Below are positions 1-8,371 of a DNA stretch of 64,000 bases, piece by piece. Below the pieces are notes generated by a model, which was not told the DNA's origin, did not search any database, and was given only the letters and a program-made list of their open reading frames with translations. The stretch's first letter is position 1, and every line of letters begins with the position of its first letter. The DNA lies in NCBI GenBank assembly GCA_947502885.1, contig CANNBP010000001.1:62001-126000 (forward strand). The letters are read 5' to 3'. The stretch is from an uncultured Aquimarina sp. (GTDB lineage: Bacteria > Bacteroidota > Bacteroidia > Flavobacteriales > Flavobacteriaceae). Made by a program: the position numbers and the translations under genes.

Positions 1-444
1 ATTAGAATTTAAATAATCTCTAAATTCAATTTGTTTCCACATTAGATTTTCTTTTGGACACATATGAATATGAAAAATTTGTTCTTTTTTACCATCTAGG
101 TGATATCCTTTTCCAAAAGTCATATAGGCTTCTATATTTTCTCTTGCAGGAACCTTAAAATAGGAGTACCCCAAATCTTCAAAATTTGCAATTAAACGTT
201 TATCAAACAGTAATTTTTGAGGAATCTCTATCAAGATATCAATATACGGTTTTGATTTGATATGAGAAATAGAAGAACTACCAAAGTGCTCTATTCGTAT
301 AATTGTCTCCGTACCAATTTTACAGATGATAAGCTCCTTTTCTCTTTTATAAAATGTTTTCCATTCTGGATTATGCTCAACCAATTCAATAGGAAATAAA
401 GTGTTCCAATCTTCTTTGGTTAGCTCATAGAGGTTCTTTTTCAT
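1..444 (-). CDS. GrpB family protein (UPF0157), 3' end cut by window edge
   Basis: The frame is open from the ATG at 444 to the left edge (148 codons seen), so the C-terminus lies outside the window. The GrpB/UPF0157 hallmarks are visible: an N-terminal ELVEHNPEW segment, then IEHFGSSSI near residue 50 followed by KPYIDILIEI, and an IFHIHM strand near residue 120. GrpB proteins have a nucleotidyltransferase-like fold. Their function is poorly defined, with some members called dephospho-CoA kinase-linked or glutamate-rich GrpB proteins. The start is an ATG followed by KKN. Family assignment is firm; role is not known. Confidence 0.8.
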   Translation of the reverse strand, partial: MKKNLYELTKEDWNTLFPIELVEHNPEWKTFYKREKELIICKIGTETIIRIEHFGSSSISHIKSKPYIDILIEIPQKLLFDKRLIANFEDLGYSYFKVPARENIEAYMTFGKGYHLDGKKEQIFHIHMCPKENLMWKQIEFRDYLNSN

Positions 445-490
445 AATGTTTGGTTGGTGTTTTGTAAATAGAGAACATCAAATATAAACA

Positions 491-898
491 TCAATATCTC
501 GTTGGACCAACTATTTTTGATGTTTTTGTTTTTAGGCACAACCCAAGTATTAGTACCAATGTATAGATCCATAGTACCCAAGATCCTAAAGTAATGGTTT
601 GATCTAATGTAAATTTTGGAAAAACAATAGCATGAAACTTGATGCATAAAACATCACAAAACATACCGGGTACTGCCATAAGTACTGCACTTTTAAGTTG
701 TGCTTTTTGACATAGTTTAAATCTATTGATTACGTACTTTATCAAAAAAAAGAGTAGGGGAATAACTCCAAAATAAAGAGATGCCAATACTATTGTATTT
801 TCTATTATCAATATACTATCTCCAAAAGATCTCATTAATAATGTAGCAATTAACCAAATCGAAAACCCGAAGAGTAAGCTAAACTTTTTATAATTCAT
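491..898 (-). CDS. small four-helix membrane protein, DUF5367-like
   Basis: About 135 residues with four predicted hydrophobic segments (roughly residues 5-22, 30-50, 65-85 and 105-125) and a GxxxWLxATLxxRxFG start that resembles the DUF5367 family. The frame is open further upstream to 958, but the ATG at 898 (MNYKKFSLLFG) begins directly at the first transmembrane segment and is preferred; 904 is also possible. It lies 63 bp downstream of the Crp/Fnr gene on the same strand and may be co-transcribed with it. No catalytic motif is visible; function unknown. Confidence 0.6.
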   Translation of the reverse strand: MNYKKFSLLFGFSIWLIATLLMRSFGDSILIIENTIVLASLYFGVIPLLFFLIKYVINRFKLCQKAQLKSAVLMAVPGMFCDVLCIKFHAIVFPKFTLDQTITLGSWVLWIYTLVLILGLCLKTKTSKIVGPTRY

Positions 899-961
899 AA
901 CCATTAATTTATTGATTAGATCAAATGTAATAGCCTGATCTGAAAAATAAATTGACAAAAG

Positions 962-1543
962 TTAAGAAGTACTTTTTGCTAATCTACTTCTTAACCGACT
1001 TAAACTTTCTGGTTGTATTCCTATATAACTTGCTAGTTGAAATAAAGGAACTCTTTGTAATAATTCTTGTTCATTTTTTAGCAAGTCTAAATATCGTTGT
1101 TCAGGATTTGATATAATGTAGGATGATAACATCTCTTGATGATTACCAAGTTCTTTTTCTAAGATCATTCGAGAGAAAGTTTCGAATTTTGGAAATGTAT
1201 TTAATATTAACTTTTCGGTTTCATATGGTAATAGGGCTAAAATACAATCTTCTGTACATTCTAAATAGTGGCTTGAAGGGGCTTTATTTGTAAAACTTCG
1301 TAATGAAGTAATAAATTGATTTTCGGTGTAAAAAAAAGTCGTTTTCTCCTCTCCGTCAACCAAATAATATAATCTTACACATCCTTTTAAATTGAAGTAT
1401 GAGGTTTTAGAAATCATTCCTTCTTTTAATAAAACATCTCCTTTTTTAAATTTTCTTATTTCAATTAGTGCCGCAATTGCTTTTATCTCTTCATTGGTAA
1501 GAGGTATATATTCTGAAATGTAGTTTATTAGTTTAAAGATCAA
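962..1543 (-). CDS. Crp/Fnr family transcriptional regulator
   Basis: 193 residues with a cyclic-nucleotide-binding beta-roll (about residues 15-115, with FKKGDVLLKEG and the GEEKTTFFYTENQF strand pair) and a C-terminal winged helix (about 150-190, ending VPLFQLASYIGIQPESLSRLR). This is the compact Bacteroidota Crp/Fnr type, which often controls one neighbouring gene. The wing helix ends close to the C-terminus. The likely partner is the small membrane protein immediately downstream. No iron-sulfur cysteines are arranged as in classical Fnr, so oxygen sensing is not suggested. The ligand cannot be read from the sequence. Confidence 0.85.
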   Translation of the reverse strand: MIFKLINYISEYIPLTNEEIKAIAALIEIRKFKKGDVLLKEGMISKTSYFNLKGCVRLYYLVDGEEKTTFFYTENQFITSLRSFTNKAPSSHYLECTEDCILALLPYETEKLILNTFPKFETFSRMILEKELGNHQEMLSSYIISNPEQRYLDLLKNEQELLQRVPLFQLASYIGIQPESLSRLRSRLAKSTS

Positions 1544-1809
1544 TTTTTTATATTTAGGATTTAACAGTAATTTTTTCTATCAATTTGAAATACTCATTAT
1601 TATAATAATGCTTGTATTCTTTTTTTACAGATACCTACTAAGCCACATCTGTAATGTAATTGTAAATTATACATTGTTTTTTTAGTAAGTGTCAAGATGA
1701 AGTAAATTGTTACCATTCTAATATTTCTTTTATGTAATATTTTATGCTTTTAATTTGTATAACCTTTGATTATGTTCTTTCTTAATTTTAAGTATTTTTG
1801 CAATTCGCT

Positions 1810-4128
1810 ATGAAAGTATGTATTGCCGAAAAACCAAGTGTTGCACGAGAAATAGCCTCTGTACTAGGAGCTAATGTTAAATGTGATGGTTATTATGAAG
1901 GTAATGGATATGCCGTAACTTATACTTTTGGACATCTTTGCACATTGTTTGAACCCAATGACTATAAGCCATATTGGAAAAGTTGGGATTTGAATAATCT
2001 TCCTATGTTACCTGAGAAGTTTAAAACCAAAGTCGTAGACAATTCAGGAATAAAAAAGCAATTCGGAATCATAAAAAAATTGTTTGATCAAGCTACAGTG
2101 GTTATAAATTGTGGTGATGCTGGTCAAGAAGGAGAATTAATACAGCGGTGGGTTATAGATCAAGCAAATTATAAAGGCGAAGTACAGCGGTTGTGGATTT
2201 CTTCGTTAACTACAGAAGCAATAAAAGAAGGTTTTGAAAAACTAGAACCGTCAACACAATACGATAACCTATATTACGCAGGTTTCTCTAGAGCTATAGG
2301 TGATTGGCTGTTGGGTATGAATGCTACTCGATTATATACTGTTAAGCATGGTGGATATAAACAGGTTTTATCCATAGGTAGAGTACAGACTCCAACTTTG
2401 GCAATGTTGGTTCATAGGTTCAAGGAAATCAAGAATTTTAAACCTCAACCATATTGGGAATTACAAACAGTTTATAGAGAAACGTTATTTAATTGTGAAG
2501 AAGGAAGGTTCTTAAAAAAAGAAGAAGGAGAGGCATTCGCCGCAGTGGTAAAGAAAAGTGATTTTGAGATTGTTTCTATTGCTAAGAAAAAAGGAAAAGA
2601 ATACGCTCCCAAGCTGTTTGATCTCACAGGATTACAAGTATATTGTAATACTAAGTTTGGATTTTCGGCTGACGAAACATTAAAAATTGCTCAGAAACTA
2701 TACGAGCAAAAAGTAATTACATATCCAAGAGTAGATACCACTTTTTTGCCTAATGATGTTTATCCAAAAGTATCTGGGATATTAGAAAAACTCTCTAATT
2801 ATAAACATCTTACTCAAGCTATATTAGGAAAAAAGATTAAAAAGTCGTCTAAGGTATTTAATGATAAAAAAGTAACCGATCATCATGCCATTATCCCTAC
2901 GGGAGTTGAAATCAATTTGCAATATAATCAGCAACAAGTGTATGATATTATAGCAAAACGATTTATAGCAGTTTTTTATGAAGATTGTTTGGTGGCAAAT
3001 ACAATAGTATTGGGCAAAGCCGATACCGTAACATTTAAAACTACTGGAAAGGAAATTCTTGAAAAAGGATGGAAAGTCGTTTTTGAAACTAAAAATGCTA
3101 AAGAAAAAAAGGAAAAAGGTATACTTCCTGCTTTTGAAAAAGGAGAAAAAGGACCTCATGAACCTTCTTTTTTAGAAAAAGAAACCAAACCACCAAATCA
3201 ATATACAGAAGCGAGTTTACTACGTGCTATGGAAACAGCTGGAAAACAAGTTGATGATGATGAAATGCGAGAATTGATGAAGGAGAACGGAATTGGTAGA
3301 CCTTCTACAAGAGCAAATATTATTGAAACGTTGTTTAAACGAAAATATATTGAGCGAAATAAAAAACAAATATTACCTACACCTACGGGAGTGCAACTCA
3401 TAGATACTATACAGAATAAACTACTTACTTCTGCTGAGTTAACGGGGCGGTGGGAAAAACAACTAAAAGAAATTGAGAAGGGTAACTTTCATGCAGGTGC
3501 ATTTATTAGAAATATGAAACAAATGGTAGATCATTTGGTGTATGAAGTTCGAACAGAAAAAATACGAGCCAATATATCCCACACGCAAACAATAAAGAGT
3601 CCTACTACTAAAAAAAATAAAAAAGAAGCAACAATACACAATCAACCATGTCCCAAATGTAATAACGGAAATCTTCTAAGAGGAAAAACAGCATATGGAT
3701 GTAGTAATTATAAAAAAGGATGTGATTTTTTGTTACCATTTTCTTTTAAAGAAAAAAAAATCTCAGAAAAGCAATATATACGCTTACTTGAGAAAGGCTG
3801 TACCGTCAATCTAAAAGGTTTTAAAACTACAAATGGTAATGTAGAAGGATTACTTCGTTTTGATGATCAATTTCAACTAATTTTAGAAGAAAAGAAAACA
3901 GTAAATTCTAGTAACAATGTTACTCAAAAGGGAGTAGATGTTATATCCTGTCCTAAATGTAATCAAGGAACTATCATCAAAGGAAAAACGGCTTATGGCT
4001 GTAGTAATTATAAAAATGGCTGTGATTTTAGATATGATTTTGATACCATTCGAGAGAAAGCTCAAGGAAAACCATTAACAGCTTCTCTAGTTTCTTCTCT
4101 ACTTTCTCAAAGTGTAAAATCGAATTAA
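1810..4128 (+). CDS. topB: DNA topoisomerase III (type IA)
   Basis: 772 residues. It starts MKVCIAEKPSVAREIA, the TOPRIM glutamate segment (E7), followed by the acidic DAGQEGE triad (D103, E107, E109). The catalytic tyrosine sits in ITYPRVDTTF (Y305, with R307). Two C-terminal zinc-ribbon modules of the topoisomerase C4 type follow, with CPKC...GCSNY...GCDF near residues 613 and 713. The enzyme passes and decatenates single DNA strands. The ATG at 1810 is preferred over an in-frame TTG at 1798 because the conserved N-terminus begins there. Two near-duplicate zinc fingers fit the chromosomal Bacteroidota TopB layout. It converges with the next gene, sharing 4 bp. Confidence 0.93.
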   Translation: MKVCIAEKPSVAREIASVLGANVKCDGYYEGNGYAVTYTFGHLCTLFEPNDYKPYWKSWDLNNLPMLPEKFKTKVVDNSGIKKQFGIIKKLFDQATVVINCGDAGQEGELIQRWVIDQANYKGEVQRLWISSLTTEAIKEGFEKLEPSTQYDNLYYAGFSRAIGDWLLGMNATRLYTVKHGGYKQVLSIGRVQTPTLAMLVHRFKEIKNFKPQPYWELQTVYRETLFNCEEGRFLKKEEGEAFAAVVKKSDFEIVSIAKKKGKEYAPKLFDLTGLQVYCNTKFGFSADETLKIAQKLYEQKVITYPRVDTTFLPNDVYPKVSGILEKLSNYKHLTQAILGKKIKKSSKVFNDKKVTDHHAIIPTGVEINLQYNQQQVYDIIAKRFIAVFYEDCLVANTIVLGKADTVTFKTTGKEILEKGWKVVFETKNAKEKKEKGILPAFEKGEKGPHEPSFLEKETKPPNQYTEASLLRAMETAGKQVDDDEMRELMKENGIGRPSTRANIIETLFKRKYIERNKKQILPTPTGVQLIDTIQNKLLTSAELTGRWEKQLKEIEKGNFHAGAFIRNMKQMVDHLVYEVRTEKIRANISHTQTIKSPTTKKNKKEATIHNQPCPKCNNGNLLRGKTAYGCSNYKKGCDFLLPFSFKEKKISEKQYIRLLEKGCTVNLKGFKTTNGNVEGLLRFDDQFQLILEEKKTVNSSNNVTQKGVDVISCPKCNQGTIIKGKTAYGCSNYKNGCDFRYDFDTIREKAQGKPLTASLVSSLLSQSVKSN

Positions 4129-4700
4129 TTGTCTTTTGTTATATCTATTATTTCATTTGGTGAATTTTTGATATACGGAAGACCATAACGAATCAATGTT
4201 GTATTAACGCTGCCATCACCTGCAATTGTTACAATATATAATCTATCAAATTCTTCTTTTTCATTAATTTTTGTTCCAGATGCTCCTCCCAATATATCTA
4301 CTAATGTAGGTGTTGTATTGCTATGACCGACTACTAAATGAGTACCACCTGTTTCTTTTAATTCTAAAGCCAACTTATTAAGATCTCTTGGGTTATAAAT
4401 ATTAGTAGTTAATCCCATTTTTTTTGAAAAAGGAGCCGCAGTTTCTCGTGTTCTAGTAAAATCAGAACTATGTATGTATTCTATATTTGAGTTTTGTAGC
4501 GTATTAACAAGCTGTAGAGCTCTGTTTTTACCCAAAACAGATAACTCTGGATCCTTACCAAGATTCAACTTCTCTGCATGTCTGACTAAAAATACTTTTA
4601 AATACTTTTGCTTATTGTCATGATTAGAAGATTGTTGTGATGTACAGCTAATTTGAATGATAGTAAAAAGTACAATACAGATAAAACTAATGGACTTCAT
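4125..4700 (-). CDS. SixA/phosphoglycerate-mutase-like histidine phosphatase lipoprotein
   Basis: 191 residues. A lipoprotein signal (hydrophobic helix then QISC, Cys at about residue 19) predicts export and lipid anchoring. The mature part has the histidine phosphatase core: the phosphohistidine motif VRHAEK, SVLGKNRALQLVNTL, SSDFTRTRETAAP with its conserved arginine, and a second histidine in LVVGHSNTTP. Such periplasmic members remove phosphate from small molecules or proteins; the substrate is unknown. Its 3' end overlaps that of topB by 4 bp in tail-to-tail orientation. Confidence 0.8.
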   Translation of the reverse strand: MKSISFICIVLFTIIQISCTSQQSSNHDNKQKYLKVFLVRHAEKLNLGKDPELSVLGKNRALQLVNTLQNSNIEYIHSSDFTRTRETAAPFSKKMGLTTNIYNPRDLNKLALELKETGGTHLVVGHSNTTPTLVDILGGASGTKINEKEEFDRLYIVTIAGDGSVNTTLIRYGLPYIKNSPNEIIDITKDN

Positions 4701-5042
4701 TTTGACTTCAATATTTAGAGGTAATGATAAAACTTCTTAAAATTAAACGATGAATAATATAGTGATACTATAAAAATAGCGTTTAATCAGTTAGTCCTCT
4801 ATTATTTACGCTTCTATTTTTTGATTGTCTGTTTTGTTTAAAACATGTTAGGCTTAGCTATTCACCAATTCTAAAATAAAAGAAGATATTTCTAATGTCA
4901 AATTAATAAATAGATATAGTACTGCTTTCATAATTTTGTTTTCTTAAGATTGTTTTCCTGTAAATTATTTTCTTGTTTCATTTTCAAAATTATAGGATAC
5001 TCTCGTTTCTATGGCTACCCTAAAGAGTAGTTTTAAAATGAT
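4701..5042. other. intergenic region upstream of two divergent genes
   Basis: About 340 bp of AT-rich sequence between the divergent phosphatase and LuxR-type genes. No coding potential, RNA gene or strong hairpin was seen, apart from the palindrome at its right end that is listed separately. It must contain both promoters. Confidence 0.5.
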
Positions 5043-5078
5043 ACTACACTAAAGTGTAGTTTTTTAGACTTATATTTG
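5043..5078 (+). promoter_or_regulatory. palindromic operator and promoter of the LuxR-type gene
   Basis: A perfect inverted repeat, ACTACACT-AA-AGTGTAGT (5043-5060), lies next to TATATTTG at 5071-5078, which fits the Bacteroidota -7 consensus TAnnTTTG. It is 23 bp before the ATG of the regulator. A related half site (AAAGAGTAGTTTT) lies about 25 bp upstream. The placement in the -33 region suggests an operator, possibly for autoregulation by the LuxR-type protein. A T-run follows the hairpin, so a terminator is the alternative, but nothing is transcribed towards it on the plus strand for 900 bp. Confidence 0.5.
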
Positions 5079-5101
5079 AAATTATTATATAATTACCCCT
5101 T

Positions 5102-5860
5102 ATGTCAAAGACGAATTCTTTTTTCTCCTTTAATAATACAGTGCATAAAGTGTCTGATGAAGAAGTTAATCAGAGTAGTAATTTTTTAGAAGCAATAAAA
5201 GCTTTTGCAAGAACAACATATAAAAGTATCTATGTTATAGATTATAAAAATAAAGGGTTTGAATATGTCTCTGAAAATCCTTTATTCTTATGTGGGCACT
5301 CTGCAGAAGAGGTAAAGGAAATGGGATATGAATTCTATTTTAAAAATGTACCCGAGGAGGATGTAGCACTATTATTGAAAATAAATACAATTGGTTTTGA
5401 TTTTTATGAAAAAATCCCAATTTCGGATCGAAAAGAGTACACGATTTCCTATGACTTCCGATTAAAAACTGCAGAAAAAAAATCAATTCTTATAAATCAA
5501 AAGTTTACGCCTTTGTTTCTTACCGAGGAAGGTAAAATTTGGAAAGCCTTATGTATTGTTTCTCTTTCACCAGAACAAGAATCTGGAAATATTAAAATTC
5601 ATAAGAATAATGACACTAATATATTTGAGTATGATTTAGAACATAACGTATGGAGAACAAAAGAAGTAATAAAACTTTCTGATCGAGAAAAGGAAATACT
5701 ACAATATTCTATTAAGGGATATACCATTAATGAGATTTCTAAAAAAATTCATGTTACTTCAGATACTATAAAATTTCATAGAAAGAACTTATTTGATAAG
5801 CTAGAGGTTTCAAATATAACCGAAGCTATTGCCTATGCAATAAGTAATAAAATTATTTAA
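5102..5860 (+). CDS. LuxR-type response regulator with PAS-like N-terminus
   Basis: 252 residues. The C-terminal 60 residues form a LuxR/GerE helix-turn-helix (LSDREKEILQYSIKGYTINEISKKIHVTSDTIKFHRKNLFDKL), with the conserved E, I and T-I-K-x-H-R positions. The N-terminal 150 residues resemble a PAS fold, with IYVIDYKNKGFEYVSENP opening the domain, and there is no phosphoacceptor receiver domain. This class is common in Flavobacteriia and probably binds a small ligand or partner; the signal is unknown. A palindrome covering the promoter suggests autoregulation. It converges with the ammonia-lyase gene. Confidence 0.83.
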   Translation: MSKTNSFFSFNNTVHKVSDEEVNQSSNFLEAIKAFARTTYKSIYVIDYKNKGFEYVSENPLFLCGHSAEEVKEMGYEFYFKNVPEEDVALLLKINTIGFDFYEKIPISDRKEYTISYDFRLKTAEKKSILINQKFTPLFLTEEGKIWKALCIVSLSPEQESGNIKIHKNNDTNIFEYDLEHNVWRTKEVIKLSDREKEILQYSIKGYTINEISKKIHVTSDTIKFHRKNLFDKLEVSNITEAIAYAISNKII

Positions 5861-5932
5861 AGTTATATAGCTTTTGTACTTAATTGTAAAGTCTAAAGAG
5901 CGGTCTAAACTAAAGGAAAAGTGTCAATTTAA

Positions 5933-7063
5933 TTACACGTTTTTAATACTACTCGTCTCCCTTATAATTTCCATAAAATTTTGTTGATCAGTGTCTCCTT
6001 CTGTACTAATAAAAAGGATATTGGTGTTATTATCTATTTTAAGAGATTCTTTTATTGGTTTTAAATCATTTTCATTCATAATAGCAAGAAACCCTGCAAA
6101 TCCACCAACTCCTGATTCTCCAGATATTATTTTTTGATCTGAACCGTTAGGGTAATATAACTCTCTAATAGCCTGTTTAGCATAGTCATCATCAATTTTT
6201 AGAGAGTAATCTGTTCCACTTTTTAATAAATCCCAAGCTCCTAAAGAAGGAGTTTCACAATTTAGTCCAGCCATAATGGTAGTACAATTTCCCTTAGAGG
6301 TTGAAATTTTATTTTCTTTAAAAGAACGTAAAATACCATCTGCTTCTTCGGGTTCTACAATTACAATTTTGGGTCTATTGACACCATATTTATTAAGATA
6401 ATAATAAATGCCAGCTGCGGCCATACTACCAACTCCTGCTTGTAAAAATACAATGTCTATGCTAGGAGTCGGGGAGATATGAATACTGTCTTCTAATTCT
6501 TTAAATAGTGTTAGGTAGCCTGCCATTATTAAAGCAGGAGTTTCAATATATCCTTCCCAAGCTGTATCTTGAATTAATGTCCAATCATTAATAATACTCA
6601 TGTTTTTGGCTTGTTCGCAGGCTTCATCATAATTACCATCTATTTTGATCACCTTAGCGCCTTCATTTTCTATAGCTTCTATACGTTTTATGGTTGTATT
6701 TTTGGGAACATATACAACAGCTTGTTTTCCAATTTGTTTTGCAGACCAAGCGACTGCCCGACCATGATTTCCGTCTGTTGCTGTACAAAAACAGACTATG
6801 TTTGGATTTTTTTTCAAAGCTTGATGAATAGCATATGATGCCCCCAAAACCTTAAATGCATTTAAACCGAACCTATGAGATTCATCCTTAACATATATGT
6901 TGCCAACATTATATTTTTTGGATAACAACGGTAAATGAACCAAAGGTGTGGGATGATAACCTTTAAGTTTAGTATGAAACACTAATGCATTGTGATTTTC
7001 GAGGATATTTGCTGTTTGATCACCTTTGATGATGTCGTTAGGTGTATTTTTATAGTATCTCAT
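5933..7063 (-). CDS. dpaL: diaminopropionate ammonia-lyase
   Basis: 376 residues of the fold-type II PLP family. The N-terminus (YHPTPLVHLPLLSKK, then VKDESHRFGLNAFKVLGA) carries the PLP lysine at K71, in the context typical of diaminopropionate ammonia-lyase rather than threonine dehydratase. A glycine-rich phosphate loop (LQAGVGSMAAAG) lies near residue 210 and a second conserved stretch (SGESGVGGFAG) near 320. The enzyme converts 2,3-diaminopropionate to pyruvate and two ammonia, and often accepts D-serine. Length is slightly shorter than the usual 400. A VOC protein gene follows it upstream on the same strand, 65 bp away. Confidence 0.85.
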   Translation of the reverse strand: MRYYKNTPNDIIKGDQTANILENHNALVFHTKLKGYHPTPLVHLPLLSKKYNVGNIYVKDESHRFGLNAFKVLGASYAIHQALKKNPNIVCFCTATDGNHGRAVAWSAKQIGKQAVVYVPKNTTIKRIEAIENEGAKVIKIDGNYDEACEQAKNMSIINDWTLIQDTAWEGYIETPALIMAGYLTLFKELEDSIHISPTPSIDIVFLQAGVGSMAAAGIYYYLNKYGVNRPKIVIVEPEEADGILRSFKENKISTSKGNCTTIMAGLNCETPSLGAWDLLKSGTDYSLKIDDDYAKQAIRELYYPNGSDQKIISGESGVGGFAGFLAIMNENDLKPIKESLKIDNNTNILFISTEGDTDQQNFMEIIRETSSIKNV

Positions 7064-7127
7064 ACGTGTTCTTTATTTTATATTTTGGTAACTTATTTTA
7101 TAATAGTTAAACAAATTAATAAAGGTA

Positions 7128-7523
7128 TTAGTCTCCCATAAAAACTGTTTTTTCATCTACAAAGCAAATTGGGTTGCTAAAAGGATCTTTGGCATAAAAA
7201 AGTGTTTCGCCCCATGGCATTTTTTCAATCTCACTTGTTATAGTACAATTTAAGCGTTTTATTTGTTCATATACATGTTGAAGATGATCTACGGCAATAT
7301 ATATGTATTGATTTTTATGAAACTTCCAGCCAGATTCGTAGTCATCTCCATCGGCTTTAGGGTCGTAACAAGCAAGAATAGTTCCTTCTAAATTAAAATA
7401 ATGTCTTCCTGGGGAAACTCTTATTCCATTTTGATTTAGAATTTCAGAATAAAAACTTTCGGCTTTATCAATGTTGTTAACAGGTAGAATAATTCTATAG
7501 AGTTTTGCGCTCATTGTTGTCAT
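7128..7523 (-). CDS. VOC (glyoxalase/dioxygenase superfamily) protein
   Basis: 131 residues with the beta-alpha-beta-beta-beta repeat of vicinal oxygen chelate proteins. The first module is LYRIILPVNNIDKAESFYSEIL with a GRHYFNLEGTILACYDP strand pair. The second is IYIAVDHLQHVYEQIKR with TLFYAKDPFSNPICFVDE, the usual closing segment. The specific activity (lyase, dioxygenase or binding protein) cannot be told. An alternative start is the ATG at 7514. It precedes the diaminopropionate ammonia-lyase gene on the same strand with a 64 bp gap, so co-transcription is possible. Confidence 0.75.
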   Translation of the reverse strand: MTTMSAKLYRIILPVNNIDKAESFYSEILNQNGIRVSPGRHYFNLEGTILACYDPKADGDDYESGWKFHKNQYIYIAVDHLQHVYEQIKRLNCTITSEIEKMPWGETLFYAKDPFSNPICFVDEKTVFMGD

Positions 7524-7664
7524 CTTTATGAAAGTGCTACTGCAGTATTTTTTAGCTTAAAGAAAAGTAAAGATAAAACTTTTTATTTCAGAGATCATTG
7601 GCAATGATATTATATTGAGTAAATTAATTTACTGTTATTCTTATTTAAGTTTAATTATATCTTA

Positions 7665-8240
7665 CTATAAAGGAAAAGAAAGCCCTAAGGCAGCTGCTCC
7701 AGAGTATTGATCCACAGATGGGTGGTAGTAATAAGAAAATTCAATCTCAAAAGTATGTTTAGGGCCTAGCGCCACTCCAATTGAGTATGGAATATGTAAT
7801 AATAATCCATTATCTGTTACATTCGTAAAAGGTGTGCGTGTGGTAAATGAACCTAGGGATAAACCAAGACCAACTTCAAAATAAGGAGCAAACCATGGTA
7901 TAGGAGCAGAAATCCTTGTTTTACCTCCGAGTAAAAAGGCTTTAGAAGTTACTTTGTATTCGGTTCGACTTTGAGGTATATTGTCCTTATCAACAGATGT
8001 TAAAATAAGACCTGCATACGGTCTTAGACCAAACCATTTAGAAATTCCGAATACAAATTCTCCTTGGGCATAAAAACCTTTACCTGTTATATCGATATCT
8101 GTTTCATCACCAGGGGCACTTAATCCATAACCAATTGAAGCATCGATAAAATTACCTTTTTGTGGTTGTGCATTTGTTAAATTAGAAATAAAAAAAGTGA
8201 TCATTAAAAAGATAAAAGTAGTACTAAAAATAGAAGACAT
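7665..8240 (-). CDS. outer membrane beta-barrel protein
   Basis: 191 residues. A signal peptide (hydrophobic residues 4-20, cleavage likely after NAQ) is followed by alternating polar and aromatic strands of an eight-stranded barrel, ending in a terminal beta-signal (ALGLSFPL). Phrases such as GFYAQGEFVFGISKWFGLRPYAG and YFEVGLGLSLG are typical of the OmpA/OmpX-like barrels of Bacteroidota. No peptidoglycan-binding domain is present. Likely an outer membrane structural or sensory barrel; precise role unknown. Confidence 0.7.
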   Translation of the reverse strand: MSSIFSTTFIFLMITFFISNLTNAQPQKGNFIDASIGYGLSAPGDETDIDITGKGFYAQGEFVFGISKWFGLRPYAGLILTSVDKDNIPQSRTEYKVTSKAFLLGGKTRISAPIPWFAPYFEVGLGLSLGSFTTRTPFTNVTDNGLLLHIPYSIGVALGPKHTFEIEFSYYYHPSVDQYSGAAALGLSFPL

Positions 8241-8280
8241 ATATGTGTGTATTTGGTTTGCAGATATACCGCTAATAATG

Positions 8281-8325
8281 TTATACCTATATATGTTCTA
8301 AAAGCTCAAAATGTTACCTTTTTAA
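8281..8325 (-). repeat. partial copy of the array intergenic repeat outside the array
   Basis: Upstream of the barrel gene, a segment with TATATATG-like sequence, an AGC core and AAAATGTTACC matches the start-proximal half of the palindromic repeats found at 23.8, 32.5, 37.4 and 41.4 kb. The matching other half is missing. It may be a solo relic of a lost cassette, or chance similarity in an AT-rich spacer. Confidence 0.35.
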
Positions 8326-8371
8326 GTGATTTTTTTTACATAAGTTTTGAAGCAACCATATTTGATTATGA

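Noticed and set aside
441..647. 68-codon minus-strand frame overlapping the DUF5367-like gene
   Set aside because: Only a shadow of the real gene in another frame, with no conserved motif.
2824..3159. Antisense open frame of 111 codons within topB
   Set aside because: Low complexity (Phe/Ser runs) and lies entirely inside a strongly conserved gene on the other strand.
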